From contig JAPFCR010000030.1 in the NCBI GenBank assembly GCA_026169375.1, forward strand, positions 96,759 through 160,758: DNA of 64,000 nt, written 5' to 3'. The notes beneath the pieces were generated by a model, which did no database searches, was not told where the DNA came from, and saw only the letters and a list, made by a program, of their open reading frames with translations. Numbering within the stretch: position 1 is the first letter of the stretch; each line of letters opens with the position of its first letter. A program made the position numbers and the translations under genes. Shown piece by piece: positions 40,436 through 50,228 of this stretch. This stretch comes from Sporosarcina sp. (GTDB lineage Bacteria; Bacillota; Bacilli; Bacillales_A; Planococcaceae).

Positions 40436-41257
40436 TCACCTCCACGGCACCATTTTTTTCTGTAATCCACGAAGGAATAATGAAAAGAGATAACCGAAAA
40501 ATGATATTAAAATGAGCCCAACATACATTTCTTGCAGTAAAAATGCTTTGTATGAGGTCCAAATTAAAAAGCCAATCCCCGACGTTGCACCCATCATTTC
40601 TGCTGCAACAATTGTTAAGAGCGCAATCGCTTGCCCCATTTGAATTCCTTCTAACATCACTGGTAACGCACCCGGCAATGCTATTTTCGTAAAAAAACTC
40701 ACCTTTCCTGCACCATAATTTTTCGCAACATCCAAGTAAATCGAATCAATATTAGTAACACCCGCGACTGTATTGATCACAACAGGAAAAAATACACTGC
40801 CTGCGATTGTAATCACTTTTGACAAATCACCAATCCCAAATAAAATAATGATAATCGGCAATAACGCTAGTGTCGGAATCGGCATCAATGCCATCACAAT
40901 AGGTGAAATGAAATGTCTGATTGGAGAATACAGCCCCATTAATAAACCAATCACAACACCCGGAACAACACCGAGTAGAAACCCTAAAAAGATTCGATAA
41001 AGAGAAATCCCAACATGCTCAAAAAGAACGCCGGAAGTCGTCATATCTATAAACGTCCCGACAATCGCAGTTGGTGGTGGAAAAAATCGAATATCCAATA
41101 ATCCTGTCTGTGATAAAAACTCCCAGAGCATAAGCATAAAAACAGGAGATGCGATCGTGAGCATTTGCTTCCAACGCTCTTTTCTCTGTCTCTTTCTCCA
41201 TTCTTGTTGCTCAATTTCAAACGGATTTTCCTGAACTTCCGTTATTTTTTTATTCAC
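40436..41257 (-). CDS. ABC transporter permease (SsuC/TauC-like)
   Basis: 'LALLPIIIILFGIGDLSKVITIAGSVFFPVVINT' BPD-type permease signature. Confidence 0.92.
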   Translation of the reverse strand: MNKKITEVQENPFEIEQQEWRKRQRKERWKQMLTIASPVFMLMLWEFLSQTGLLDIRFFPPPTAIVGTFIDMTTSGVLFEHVGISLYRIFLGFLLGVVPGVVIGLLMGLYSPIRHFISPIVMALMPIPTLALLPIIIILFGIGDLSKVITIAGSVFFPVVINTVAGVTNIDSIYLDVAKNYGAGKVSFFTKIALPGALPVMLEGIQMGQAIALLTIVAAEMMGATSGIGFLIWTSYKAFLLQEMYVGLILISFFGYLFSLFLRGLQKKMVPWR

Positions 41258-41446
41258 CGGTCACCACCTCTTCATGTTAATTGTATGTATCACCCACTTA
41301 ACATCGTTGGGCAAATACACAATCTATTCACAACCGCCATTTCGTTAATACTTATTCTCATGTTGATAAAATTTAGATTCGACACTTACCCACAAGGTCC
41401 AACAAAATATTCCACGTGAAATATCCTTTATCTTCACATGAATCTG

Positions 41447-41465
41447 TGTTACTATAAAGGTAACA
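41447..41465. promoter_or_regulatory. Putative GntR/YtrA operator
   Basis: Perfect inverted repeat TGTTAC-N7-GTAACA upstream of the GntR gene. Confidence 0.6.
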
Positions 41466-41507
41466 GAATCTGTATCACATCATAGGGTATAGATGGAGGT
41501 GCTATAA

Positions 41508-41885
41508 ATGTTGATTCGACTGTATGACGATGATGAACGAGATCTTTATATCCAACTAGCAGATGAAATTGTCTGGTTAATGGCTGAGGGGGAGTTGAAA
41601 GAAGGAGACGAACTTCCTTCCATTCGCAAACTGGCAAGTACATTGCAAGTTAATATTAAAACAGTGCAAGCTGCTTACCAAAAGTTAGCGGACGAAGGAT
41701 TTATTTTACAAAGGAAAAAAGCAACTTCCCTTGTCAATCAAGAAAATTTCAAAGAAGAAAATTGGCTTGAACGATGGAGTAAAACTTTTACTCGTTTTCA
41801 ACACGAATGTAAAGCCCTTGGTTTATCTGATGATGAAATTTCAGAAGTAATTACACAATTACTAGGAAAGGAGAATGCAACATGA
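41508..41885 (+). CDS. GntR family regulator, YtrA subfamily
   Basis: 'DLYIQLADEIVWLMAEGELKEGDELPSIRKLASTLQVNIKTVQAAYQKLADEGFI'. Confidence 0.9.
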   Translation: MLIRLYDDDERDLYIQLADEIVWLMAEGELKEGDELPSIRKLASTLQVNIKTVQAAYQKLADEGFILQRKKATSLVNQENFKEENWLERWSKTFTRFQHECKALGLSDDEISEVITQLLGKENAT

Positions 41886-42976
41886 TGATTATATTGTTTT
41901 TAATTTTTATACCTTTATTACTGTTTGACCTTTTAACACCTCACGTATTAAGAAAAACTACTGTATTTGGCATCTCGATTCCTGAACCATTTATTGATGA
42001 TGAACAGCTTACCTCGTTCAAAAGAAAATATTCAAGTTTAATCGCGATGATTCAAATACCTGTGATTACCCTTCTTATTATCATTTCTTTTTCGTTGACT
42101 GAAATACAACAATCTATCTTGATGGTCGGTGGGTTATTCATTTACCTTTTCATCAGTATGATTCTTTATTTGAAGTTACACTATGAAGTTAAACTATACA
42201 AAGAGCAACAAGGATGGGGTAGCCAAGTAACAATCGTTCGCGTCTCTTCGTTCGAAACAAAATTTAATAAGAGCGATAGAACATTTCCGCATATATTATT
42301 TTTACCGACTTTTCTTATTACGATTGGCCTATCAATTTGGCTCTTTTATGTCTACCCCGCTTTACCGGACGTAATCCCAACGCATTGGGGCATTGACGGA
42401 AAGCCTGATGCATGGAGTAATAAATCCTTTTTCTCGGTATTTTTCCTTATTTTCACTTTGCTATTTACACAATTGCTCATCTATGGAATGGCTTATGGCA
42501 TTTTTAATTCTTCCGTGCAAATCAAAGCACAAAATTCGAAGTTAAGCTTACAGAGAGAACATGAGATAAGGAAATTAAACACTGAAATTATGGCGTTTAT
42601 TAACTTCATTACAACTTTATTTTTAGGGATTCTAGAAGTACAATCGAGTTGGAGTATTCTTGATGAAAATATAAAGCTTTCTATTGTCTATACGGTACCT
42701 ATTTTCCTTATTTTAACTTTAGGAAGCGTCTATTATTACATGAGACGTTCTAAATCACTGAATGAGCAATTCAAAGAGTTAAATTGTATAGAATCAAGTC
42801 CTGGAGACGATAAACATTGGAAATGGGGAATTTTCTATTTCAATAAAGAAGATCCTGATTTATTCGTAGAGAAAAAGTTTGGTGTTGGTTGGACAGTCAA
42901 CTTCGCTCGACCTGGTATTTGGATTTTCTTATTCATTGTGACTGTCGTTCCGCTCCTTCCGATATTTTTCATATAA
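41882..42976 (+). CDS. DUF1648 (SdpI/YhdP-type) multi-pass membrane protein
   Basis: 'YPALPDVIPTHWGIDGKPDAWSNKSFF' DUF1648 motif; C-terminal 'WKWGIFYFNKEDPDLFVEKKFGVGWTVNFARPG' (DUF5808-like). Confidence 0.85.
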   Translation: MMIILFLIFIPLLLFDLLTPHVLRKTTVFGISIPEPFIDDEQLTSFKRKYSSLIAMIQIPVITLLIIISFSLTEIQQSILMVGGLFIYLFISMILYLKLHYEVKLYKEQQGWGSQVTIVRVSSFETKFNKSDRTFPHILFLPTFLITIGLSIWLFYVYPALPDVIPTHWGIDGKPDAWSNKSFFSVFFLIFTLLFTQLLIYGMAYGIFNSSVQIKAQNSKLSLQREHEIRKLNTEIMAFINFITTLFLGILEVQSSWSILDENIKLSIVYTVPIFLILTLGSVYYYMRRSKSLNEQFKELNCIESSPGDDKHWKWGIFYFNKEDPDLFVEKKFGVGWTVNFARPGIWIFLFIVTVVPLLPIFFI

Positions 42977-43034
42977 AAAAAAGGTTAAGATACTCGATTC
43001 CATTATTGATGGTATCGATATCATAACCTTTTTT
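42977..43034. terminator. Terminator between converging genes
   Basis: AAAAAAAGGTTA...GATATCATAACCTTTTTT long inverted repeat. Confidence 0.7.
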
Positions 43035-43037
43035 ATC

Positions 43038-43391
43038 TTACTCTCTCCAAGTGCTCATACCGCCTGACACGTTTATAACATTCGTAAATCCAGCTCTTTT
43101 CAATTGTCTTGCTGCTTGCATACTTCTCATACCACTTTGACAAATTAATACTGTTTCCTTTTTAGGATCTAACTTGGCAAGCCCATTTTGTAATGTATTA
43201 AGTGGCATATTTTCAAATTCTGGAATATGATGTGCTTTGTATTCAGCTACAGTCCTTACATCGATATATTGTTTCTTTTTATCAGCTAACATCGGCTTTA
43301 ATGCACCTACTTGAATGGAACGAACACCTTTTGGTGGCATCACTCGCCAAGCAATTAAGGCTACAATGAGTAAAATAATTATCCATTTCAA
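43038..43391 (-). CDS. Membrane-anchored rhodanese-like domain protein
   Basis: 'KKQYIDVRTVAEYKAHHIPEFENMPL', active-site loop 'ICQSGMRS'. Confidence 0.9.
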   Translation of the reverse strand: MKWIIILLIVALIAWRVMPPKGVRSIQVGALKPMLADKKKQYIDVRTVAEYKAHHIPEFENMPLNTLQNGLAKLDPKKETVLICQSGMRSMQAARQLKRAGFTNVINVSGGMSTWRE

Positions 43392-43574
43392 ATGAACCTA
43401 CTCCTTTAACTAGGAATTAGTTTAACATATAAAATAAGGAAACCTAATTGTTTTGCTTCAAAGGAAAGCGCTTCTTGTTGTACCACTTAAAAAGTAAGAT
43501 TTTCCTTTCATGTGAGTATATATTAGAATTATGAATCACTAAGTTCTGACAATATATTTTTTCAAGGGATATAA

Positions 43575-43616
43575 AAAAACAGAGGATCAGAAATGGTACC
43601 CTTCTATCCTCTGTTT
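43575..43616 (-). terminator. Terminator downstream of AI-2E family gene
   Basis: AAACAGAGGAT...ATCCTCTGTTT. Confidence 0.7.
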
Positions 43617-43657
43617 GATAACAACAAGATTTTTTAGTGATTTCTTGTAAACACTGG

Positions 43658-44737
43658 CTATACATTTTTAGTTGCTGCAAGTTTAATTTCTTGGCGACGT
43701 TCATAAATATTCCCAACGATCGCTTTACCAACCGCATATGCTGGGATTGCTAGTAGAATTCCAAGGAAACCAGCAATATTTCCAGCCGCTAAAATAATTG
43801 TAATCACTGTTAGTGGATGAATATCTAATGTTTTTCCCATGACATTCGGTGTGATTAAATTACTATCTGTTTGCTGGGCAATTAGCGTCACTAAACTAAC
43901 CCATACAACCATTATTGGATCTTGTAAAAATCCAATAATTAAAGCCGGAGTAAACGCAATCCATGGCCCTATAAATGGAATCACATTCATAAAGAACGCA
44001 AAAATAACAAGTAATAACGTATATTCTAATCCAATAATTTTATAACCTATAAACATAATAAGCGCAAGTAAAAAACTAATTAATAATTGGCCTTGTATAT
44101 AAGTTCTTAAAACATTATCAATATCCCCTAATGTCTTTTGCATCCATTCTTTTTTTTCACCAGTAAAGAATTGAGTAATAAAAGGGGACAACTTCTCGTG
44201 ATCTTTTAGCATAAAAATAAAGAAAAATGGCACAAGAATAAGTGTAAAGGCTGTTTGTACAAGCGATTGGAAAAAAGATACGACTAGTTTTCCAAAAACA
44301 AGTGCAATCGACTGAACAGAGTTTGCAGCTTTATCAATCCATTCATTCACTTGCGGCGGCAAATCATCACGATGTTGAAGCACGTATTCAGTACTGCTTG
44401 AAATTTCCTTCGCTAACGTTGGCATATTTCTCGCAAGTTTGTCCACTTGCTCAACTACAGGCGGGCCGATGAATGAGAAAAACAACCAAATGATTGCAGC
44501 ACCTGTCACTAAAATCGTAAGAATACTTCCCCATCTTGGCATTTTATACTTTTCCAATATGCGTTGAAGCGGCTCAAAAATATAAAAGAATACTGCGCCG
44601 AGTAGTAATGGAACGAAAATTGTTTTAGCAATAATGAGTAGCGGTTCAAATAACCAGTTAATCTCCATAAAATACTTGATAATGAGCAAGGTTAATAAAA
44701 TTCCAATCCCTACTTGAAACCAAGCTTTTCTTGTCAT
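43658..44737 (-). CDS. AI-2E family transporter
   Basis: Multi-TM protein with 'VIPFIGPWIAFTPALIIGFLQDP' motif. Confidence 0.9.
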   Translation of the reverse strand: MTRKAWFQVGIGILLTLLIIKYFMEINWLFEPLLIIAKTIFVPLLLGAVFFYIFEPLQRILEKYKMPRWGSILTILVTGAAIIWLFFSFIGPPVVEQVDKLARNMPTLAKEISSSTEYVLQHRDDLPPQVNEWIDKAANSVQSIALVFGKLVVSFFQSLVQTAFTLILVPFFFIFMLKDHEKLSPFITQFFTGEKKEWMQKTLGDIDNVLRTYIQGQLLISFLLALIMFIGYKIIGLEYTLLLVIFAFFMNVIPFIGPWIAFTPALIIGFLQDPIMVVWVSLVTLIAQQTDSNLITPNVMGKTLDIHPLTVITIILAAGNIAGFLGILLAIPAYAVGKAIVGNIYERRQEIKLAATKNV

Positions 44738-44976
44738 AATTCAAACTCACTCCTTTCATCTAATTTTATCTATTCTTCTTAGTATACGTTGTTTTCTGTG
44801 AAAACTCGAAGTAATCTATATTTTTTTTGTAAAATAGCATTTCTTTTCAAAAAAGAACCATAATGAACGAATAATAATCATATCATCTTAAGAAATTCTT
44901 CATAATCATAAGTAGTCCCTCTTCACTTTTATTCGTTATGCTTAATTAAATAACTTTTGCCGAAAGGATTATTCAC

Positions 44977-45861
44977 ATGAAAAAAACTTTCGTAATATGC
45001 ATTGTTCTTTTACTCAGCTTCACATTCTTTTATAAAGACAAGATGAGTCCCCTACAAAATAAGACTTTTCAAACAGATGCGAAAGCAATGATTGTAGTTG
45101 ATGCGGAAAGTGGGAAAGTTTTATATGAAAAAAACAGTAAAGAACAACTTCCGATCGCAAGTATGTCTAAAATCATGACACAATACCTTGTGATGAATGC
45201 GATTGAAGACGGCGCTCTTTCTTGGGAGGATACTTACCAGCCAAGTGAGGCTGTTCAACAAATGGCAAATTTATCAAGCATCGCAAAACTAAATATGACG
45301 GGAGGAAATACATATACTGTCAAAGAATTGTTTACTGCGGCAACCGTTAATTCCTCAAATGATGCGGCTGTTGCGCTTGCTGAATTGGTCAGTGGGACAG
45401 AAGAGAAATTTGTGACATTGATGAATGAACAAACAAAGATATTAAAACTTAAAAATACAACTTTCTATAACGCAACTGGATTAGACGGAGATCATGTCGG
45501 CATAAATGCTCATGAAACAAATAGTGCTTCAGCTCGGGATGTTGCAACAATTGCACGAAAACTCCTTAAAAAACATCCAGAGATTTTTGAGTTTACACAA
45601 TTAACGAGTTTTGAAACAAATTCCGGTGCTCACCTATGGAGCTCGAACTTAATGTTACCAGGGATGTCACAAAGCTTCGATGGCATCGATGGTTTAAAAA
45701 CAGGTTATACCCATTTGGCTGGAGCATGTTTTGCAAGTACGGGTGTTTTCAATGATCGCAGAATTATTACAATCGTCATGGACGTCGAAGCTGATGGGGA
45801 TGATTTTGTTACACCAAGATTTTCTTTAACTAAAGAATTAATCGAAGAAATTGTATTGTAG
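44977..45861 (+). CDS. D-alanyl-D-alanine carboxypeptidase (serine peptidase S11, DacF-like)
   Basis: 'PIASMSKIMT' (SxxK), 'NSSNDAAVALAEL' (SxN), 'DGLKTGYT' (KTG). Confidence 0.93.
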   Translation: MKKTFVICIVLLLSFTFFYKDKMSPLQNKTFQTDAKAMIVVDAESGKVLYEKNSKEQLPIASMSKIMTQYLVMNAIEDGALSWEDTYQPSEAVQQMANLSSIAKLNMTGGNTYTVKELFTAATVNSSNDAAVALAELVSGTEEKFVTLMNEQTKILKLKNTTFYNATGLDGDHVGINAHETNSASARDVATIARKLLKKHPEIFEFTQLTSFETNSGAHLWSSNLMLPGMSQSFDGIDGLKTGYTHLAGACFASTGVFNDRRIITIVMDVEADGDDFVTPRFSLTKELIEEIVL

Positions 45862-45897
45862 TGAACCGCTCTTTACCAATAGTGATAGCGAGATATT

Positions 45898-45935
45898 AAA
45901 TAGCTGTTCAGATTATTTTCATCTAAACAGCTATT
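45898..45935. terminator. Terminator between converging genes
   Basis: AATAGCTGTT...AACAGCTATT. Confidence 0.6.
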
Positions 45936-45939
45936 CTAC

Positions 45940-47133
45940 TCAACTGCTTTTTGCTCTGGCTAATCCTGTATAAGACAGAACTGCCATTAAAGCAGATGCA
46001 AAGATAATAATCCCCATCGGTATGGCCGTATGTTCACCTGCAACACCTACTAATGGTGCTGTAATCGACCCGAGTAGAAATGGCAGTAAACCAAGCAATG
46101 CGGATGCACTCCCCGCGATATGACCTTGTGATTCCATCGCTAGTGAAAATGAAGATGTTGAAATGACACCAATTGAAGAAACGAAAAAGAAAATTGGAAT
46201 AATGACTGTCAACAGTGGACCGTTAAATAACACGGCAAACAGTAGAAATGTCCCTGAAGTGATCGACATAAATAAACCAACTCTTAAAAATTGGAGCTCA
46301 GTAAGGATTCCGGTAAGTCGGCCAACTGTTTGCGTTCCCATAATCAGACCAATTCCATTCATCCCAAACAACAAACTAAATGTTTGCGGAGAAACACCGT
46401 ATATATTTTGATAAACAAATGGCGTACCTGCCACGTAAGCAAAAATTCCCGCCATAATAAAACCTTGCGCTAATGCATACCCCATAAATTCTCGATTTTT
46501 CAAGAGTGACACAAAGTTTCTAATCGTATTTCTAAAGTTACTTGGTACACGTTGATCTTCTAGCAATGTTTCCTCAAAACGCCATAGTACAATAACAAAA
46601 AATAAAAACCCAACCGCACTTAGCACACCAAAAATACCGCGCCACTCGGTAAATGCTAAAATCGCTCCTCCTAAAATAGGCGCCAAAATCGGTGCTAAGT
46701 TATTAATGAGCATCAATGTCGCAAAGAACTTCGTCAATGCCCTGCCACTAAATGTATCTCGGACAATCGCGCGAGAAATCACAATCCCTGCTGAAGCCGC
46801 TAATCCTTGCAAAAAGCGTGCTGCAATAAAAGCAGTGACACTCGGTGAAAGTGCACTAATTGCTGAAGCGATTCCATAACCAATTAATGAAAAAACTAAC
46901 GGCTTCTTTCGACCGTGCACATCACTCATCGGTCCAAATACAAGTTGACCGATTCCAATTCCTAAAAGACAAGCCGTTAAACTTACTTGTACAAGAGAAG
47001 CTGTCGTATCAAAGGACGCAGCAATTGCAGGAAATGATGGTAAATACATATCAATCGTAAGCGGGCCCATTGCCGCTAATGCCCCAAGAAGCAATGCGAA
47101 CCGCAACCTTTTAAAACCTGTCAGTGAATTCAC
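45940..47133 (-). CDS. Bcr/CflA family multidrug MFS transporter
   Basis: 'LTIDMYLPSFPAIAASF', 'GPMSDVHGRKKPLVF', 'RFLQGLAASAGIVISRAIVRDTFSG'. Confidence 0.92.
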   Translation of the reverse strand: MNSLTGFKRLRFALLLGALAAMGPLTIDMYLPSFPAIAASFDTTASLVQVSLTACLLGIGIGQLVFGPMSDVHGRKKPLVFSLIGYGIASAISALSPSVTAFIAARFLQGLAASAGIVISRAIVRDTFSGRALTKFFATLMLINNLAPILAPILGGAILAFTEWRGIFGVLSAVGFLFFVIVLWRFEETLLEDQRVPSNFRNTIRNFVSLLKNREFMGYALAQGFIMAGIFAYVAGTPFVYQNIYGVSPQTFSLLFGMNGIGLIMGTQTVGRLTGILTELQFLRVGLFMSITSGTFLLFAVLFNGPLLTVIIPIFFFVSSIGVISTSSFSLAMESQGHIAGSASALLGLLPFLLGSITAPLVGVAGEHTAIPMGIIIFASALMAVLSYTGLARAKSS

Positions 47134-47328
47134 TTTTAAACACGCCCTTTCTATACAAACAAAGAGGTCACGCTATAAATAGCTTCATCCCCTTTATAAA
47201 TATACAACCTTACTATTGTATCACTTCATTTTTTATCATGAAAGCAGAACAATCTAAAGGGTGTATATTTCTTTTCTCACTGGGAACACTATTAAATGAT
47301 CGAAATACAACCTTAGGAGGAAAGCATT

Positions 47329-47481
47329 GTGAATAAAATCGCGTTAGCAGCACTTGGAGTCGGCGCAGTATACCTTATGCAAAATAAAAATGCACGAGAT
47401 CAACTGATGAAACAAGTGGAAAATTTCACAGGGATGACTATGGGAATGAACCAAAATTCAGGATCAAATTCATCTTCGTAA
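47329..47481 (+). CDS. 50-aa small protein (GTG start), not in ORF track
   Basis: VNKIALAALGVGAVYLMQNKNARDQLMKQVENFTGMTMGMNQNSGSNSSS*; strong SD TTAGGAGGAAAG; terminator follows. Confidence 0.7.
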   Translation: MNKIALAALGVGAVYLMQNKNARDQLMKQVENFTGMTMGMNQNSGSNSSS

Positions 47482-47510
47482 CGCTTCTTCTTTTTTTTCG
47501 ATCATGTGAA

Positions 47511-47546
47511 AAAAGAGCTACCCATTTCAGGTAGCTCTTTTTATAT
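47511..47546. terminator. Terminator
   Basis: AAAAAGAGCTACC-catttca-GGTAGCTCTTTTT. Confidence 0.8.
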
Positions 47547-47559
47547 ACAATCTTACTAA

Positions 47560-47997
47560 TTACTTCACTTCTTTTATTGGTTCATAAGAAAATGGATGTT
47601 CATTTTCAAAATCTAAGATTGGGATTCTCTCTTCTTCAATCTTAAGCTCTACAATTGGGCATTCAATCACATATTCATCAACTCTGTAAGGTTTCACATT
47701 CATTTTCCCTTGCACAAAAGGATTGCTCGTCACTAACGTAACCATTCCTGTTTGATAATTAACAGCTTCTACCATGAATCGATGACTACTGACAATTACA
47801 TACGGGAAAACTTCATATGCATCTTCTAAATCTTTGGTGTTGATTTTCTTCATAAATACATCTTTTTTTCCCGGCCATGCTGCGAAACCGTTTGCTAAAT
47901 CTAGGATATTTGTCGACTTTAAATAATATTGACGCTGACTCGAAAACAGTTCATATTCTTTTCCATCCATTACTGCAAATCGTCCTTTTCTTAACAT
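47560..47997 (-). CDS. Hypothetical protein, unknown function
   Basis: 145-aa ORF with terminator downstream; no recognised domain. Confidence 0.65.
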   Translation of the reverse strand: MLRKGRFAVMDGKEYELFSSQRQYYLKSTNILDLANGFAAWPGKKDVFMKKINTKDLEDAYEVFPYVIVSSHRFMVEAVNYQTGMVTLVTSNPFVQGKMNVKPYRVDEYVIECPIVELKIEEERIPILDFENEHPFSYEPIKEVK

Positions 47998-48236
47998 ATG
48001 GTTCCCGCCTCCTTTAAATTAAAGCGAAACATGAAGAATTCATTTCATTTATAAATTTTAAAATAATTAAATATTATAAAAATTCTACCTTACATATAAT
48101 TGTACAATAAAGAAATACTATAAGATATAGTCAATTCGTTTTATTTCTTTGATTTCATACATTTTCCGCCCTTTTAGTTTATAAAATATAATTTTCAGGT
48201 AGATACTATGTAATTACGAATTTGGAGGTTTTGGTT

Positions 48237-48440
48237 ATGAGCGAAAAAGGTTTTTCTGACAAAATAAAAGGTGCTGTAAATAAAGCAAAAGGAAAAGCTG
48301 ATAAACTAAAAGGCGATGCGCAGCAAAAAGGAAGCGACCTTAAAGGTAATGCACAGAAAAAAGGAAGCGACTTAAAAGAGAAAACAGAAAAGAAAGTAGA
48401 CGATATTAAAGGTAAAATCAGTGATAAATTTAACAACTAA
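48237..48440 (+). CDS. CsbD family stress protein
   Basis: 'KIKGAVNKAKGKADKLKGDAQQKGSDLKGNAQ' repetitive hydrophilic sequence; GGAGG SD. Confidence 0.85.
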   Translation: MSEKGFSDKIKGAVNKAKGKADKLKGDAQQKGSDLKGNAQKKGSDLKEKTEKKVDDIKGKISDKFNN

Positions 48441-48507
48441 AAAGTAGGAATACCAAATTGTAACGGTTGTGTTTATAGTAATTTAAATTCATATTATCAA
48501 GCTCTTT

Positions 48508-48557
48508 GACTGATTTGATTTCAGAATTACACTGAACTCAAATCAGTCATTTTTCTT
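48508..48557 (+). terminator. Terminator
   Basis: TGACTGATTTGA...TCAAATCAGTCATTTTT. Confidence 0.75.
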
Positions 48558-48714
48558 ATACAGCCAGTATTATAGCATCAAGATAAACCTTAATTTCAAA
48601 GGAATTATCGGGATTCCTACAATGTGATGAAGTGTTTATACTTTTAAATTAAGGGGATAATAAGTAAAAGAAGCACCTTATTAAAATTTATTTAGCAGGA
48701 AAGGAATGTAGATA

Positions 48715-48954
48715 ATGAATAAAAAGAAATCTTTTACTGAAAGAGAGCGCCAAGACAAAGAAGGTTCTTTCATGGATAATCCTGAACATTTGAAAACTGA
48801 TAAGGAAAGCATTTACGATATGCACGAAGACATGAAATTTGTTGATCCGATTCCACTGGAAGATTTAAAGATGGAGGAGCGCGAAGAAAAGATTCATCAT
48901 GATACGAAAAGTAGATCGTCAAGTGAAGACAAATACCAGAACAGGAAAAAATGA
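48715..48954 (+). CDS. Small hydrophilic protein of unknown function
   Basis: 79-aa charged ORF with AGGAAAGGA SD. Confidence 0.6.
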   Translation: MNKKKSFTERERQDKEGSFMDNPEHLKTDKESIYDMHEDMKFVDPIPLEDLKMEEREEKIHHDTKSRSSSEDKYQNRKK

Positions 48955-49222
48955 CCCTTTAAAATATGTCGATATTTCCCGGAAAATGTCACTCAACTTA
49001 AAATATGCTTACGTATTTTCCTACTTCCCCGCAAAAGAATCATAAACTTATCACAGATGAAGTGTCACTTAAGAATATTCGATTGAAATAGCGAACCCCT
49101 TATGATCCCACTTCAAATCACTATGTTTTTAATGAGTCAAATTACTCTTTTAATCCGTATCTATCTACGATGCCTCCTTCTATCATGGTATAATGTCATG
49201 ATGAGTTAGGAGGTTTTCTTTT

Positions 49223-50116
49223 GTGAATGCATGGATTTATCCAATAATGGTTGTATTTGCAGCAAGCTGTTATGGAATTTTGTCTACAATTATTAAACTC
49301 GCGATTGCTGATGGATTTACCGCTTCAGAAGCAGTTACAGCTCAATACTTCACTGGATTTGTATTGGCTCTTATTGTTTTTACGACTGTTCGGCGAAGTT
49401 TACCAAAGTTTGATGGTGGATTAATACTTTTATTAGCAGGAACTTTTACGGCTACGACAGGAATCGTTTATGGACAGGCTGTTACCTATATGCCTGCTTC
49501 TATTGCAGTCGTTATGCTTTTCCAGTTCACTTGGATCGGCATGTTGTTTGACTGTATTGCAAATAGGCGTTTACCAAAGCGTATTGAATTGATTTCGCTT
49601 ATTTTACTATTTGGTGGCACAATTTTTGCTGCTGGTGTCATTGGAGCAGATATTAGCGGAATCCCGTGGCAAGGTTGGGCTTGGGGTATGGCTTCAGCCG
49701 TGAGCTTTGCTTCATTTGTGATGGTGAATTCTAAGCAAGTTGAAGGAATGGACACGGAAACACGTCTTTTATTCACTTCCTTTATAGCAGTGATTGTCAT
49801 TTCTTTATTTCAATCTCCGGAAGTTATATGGAATGGTACCCTTTTTAGTGGTGGCTTATGGATTTATGGTCTTATTCTTGGGTTATTCGGGATTGTCATT
49901 CCTATTTATTTATTTTCTATTGCAGTTCCACAAGTTGGCGCGGCTACCTCTTCTATTTTGAGCGCAGCTGAATTACCTGTGGCAGTTACAGCATCTGTTC
50001 TTTTATTAAATGAAAGTCTTACTTTTTTACAAGTTGTAGGTATTGTGATTATTCTCGTTGGGATGACTTTACCGACATTCACACAAAAACGACTTTCCGA
50101 AAAACTGGAGTCCTGA
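49223..50116 (+). CDS. EamA/DMT family transporter
   Basis: Two EamA repeats, 'FAASCYGILSTIIKLAIADGFTASEAVTAQYFTG'. Confidence 0.87.
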   Translation: MNAWIYPIMVVFAASCYGILSTIIKLAIADGFTASEAVTAQYFTGFVLALIVFTTVRRSLPKFDGGLILLLAGTFTATTGIVYGQAVTYMPASIAVVMLFQFTWIGMLFDCIANRRLPKRIELISLILLFGGTIFAAGVIGADISGIPWQGWAWGMASAVSFASFVMVNSKQVEGMDTETRLLFTSFIAVIVISLFQSPEVIWNGTLFSGGLWIYGLILGLFGIVIPIYLFSIAVPQVGAATSSILSAAELPVAVTASVLLLNESLTFLQVVGIVIILVGMTLPTFTQKRLSEKLES

Positions 50117-50228
50117 TTTTTAAAAACAGCTAAGACTTGCTCCTTTTAGCTGCTTTGTCATAATCAGATTTGATAATATCTTTTAATCCTATAAGAGTGG
50201 GAATATTACGAAAAGAGGAGTCGGTTAC

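Noticed and set aside
43444-43737. 97-aa ORF on minus strand
   Set aside because: Overlaps the 3' end of the AI-2E gene and a clear terminator hairpin; low-quality composition; likely spurious.
48177-48236. Possible SigB promoter before the csbD-like gene
   Set aside because: A GTTT-like box exists but spacing and -10 element do not fit GTTT-N13-15-GGGWAW convincingly.
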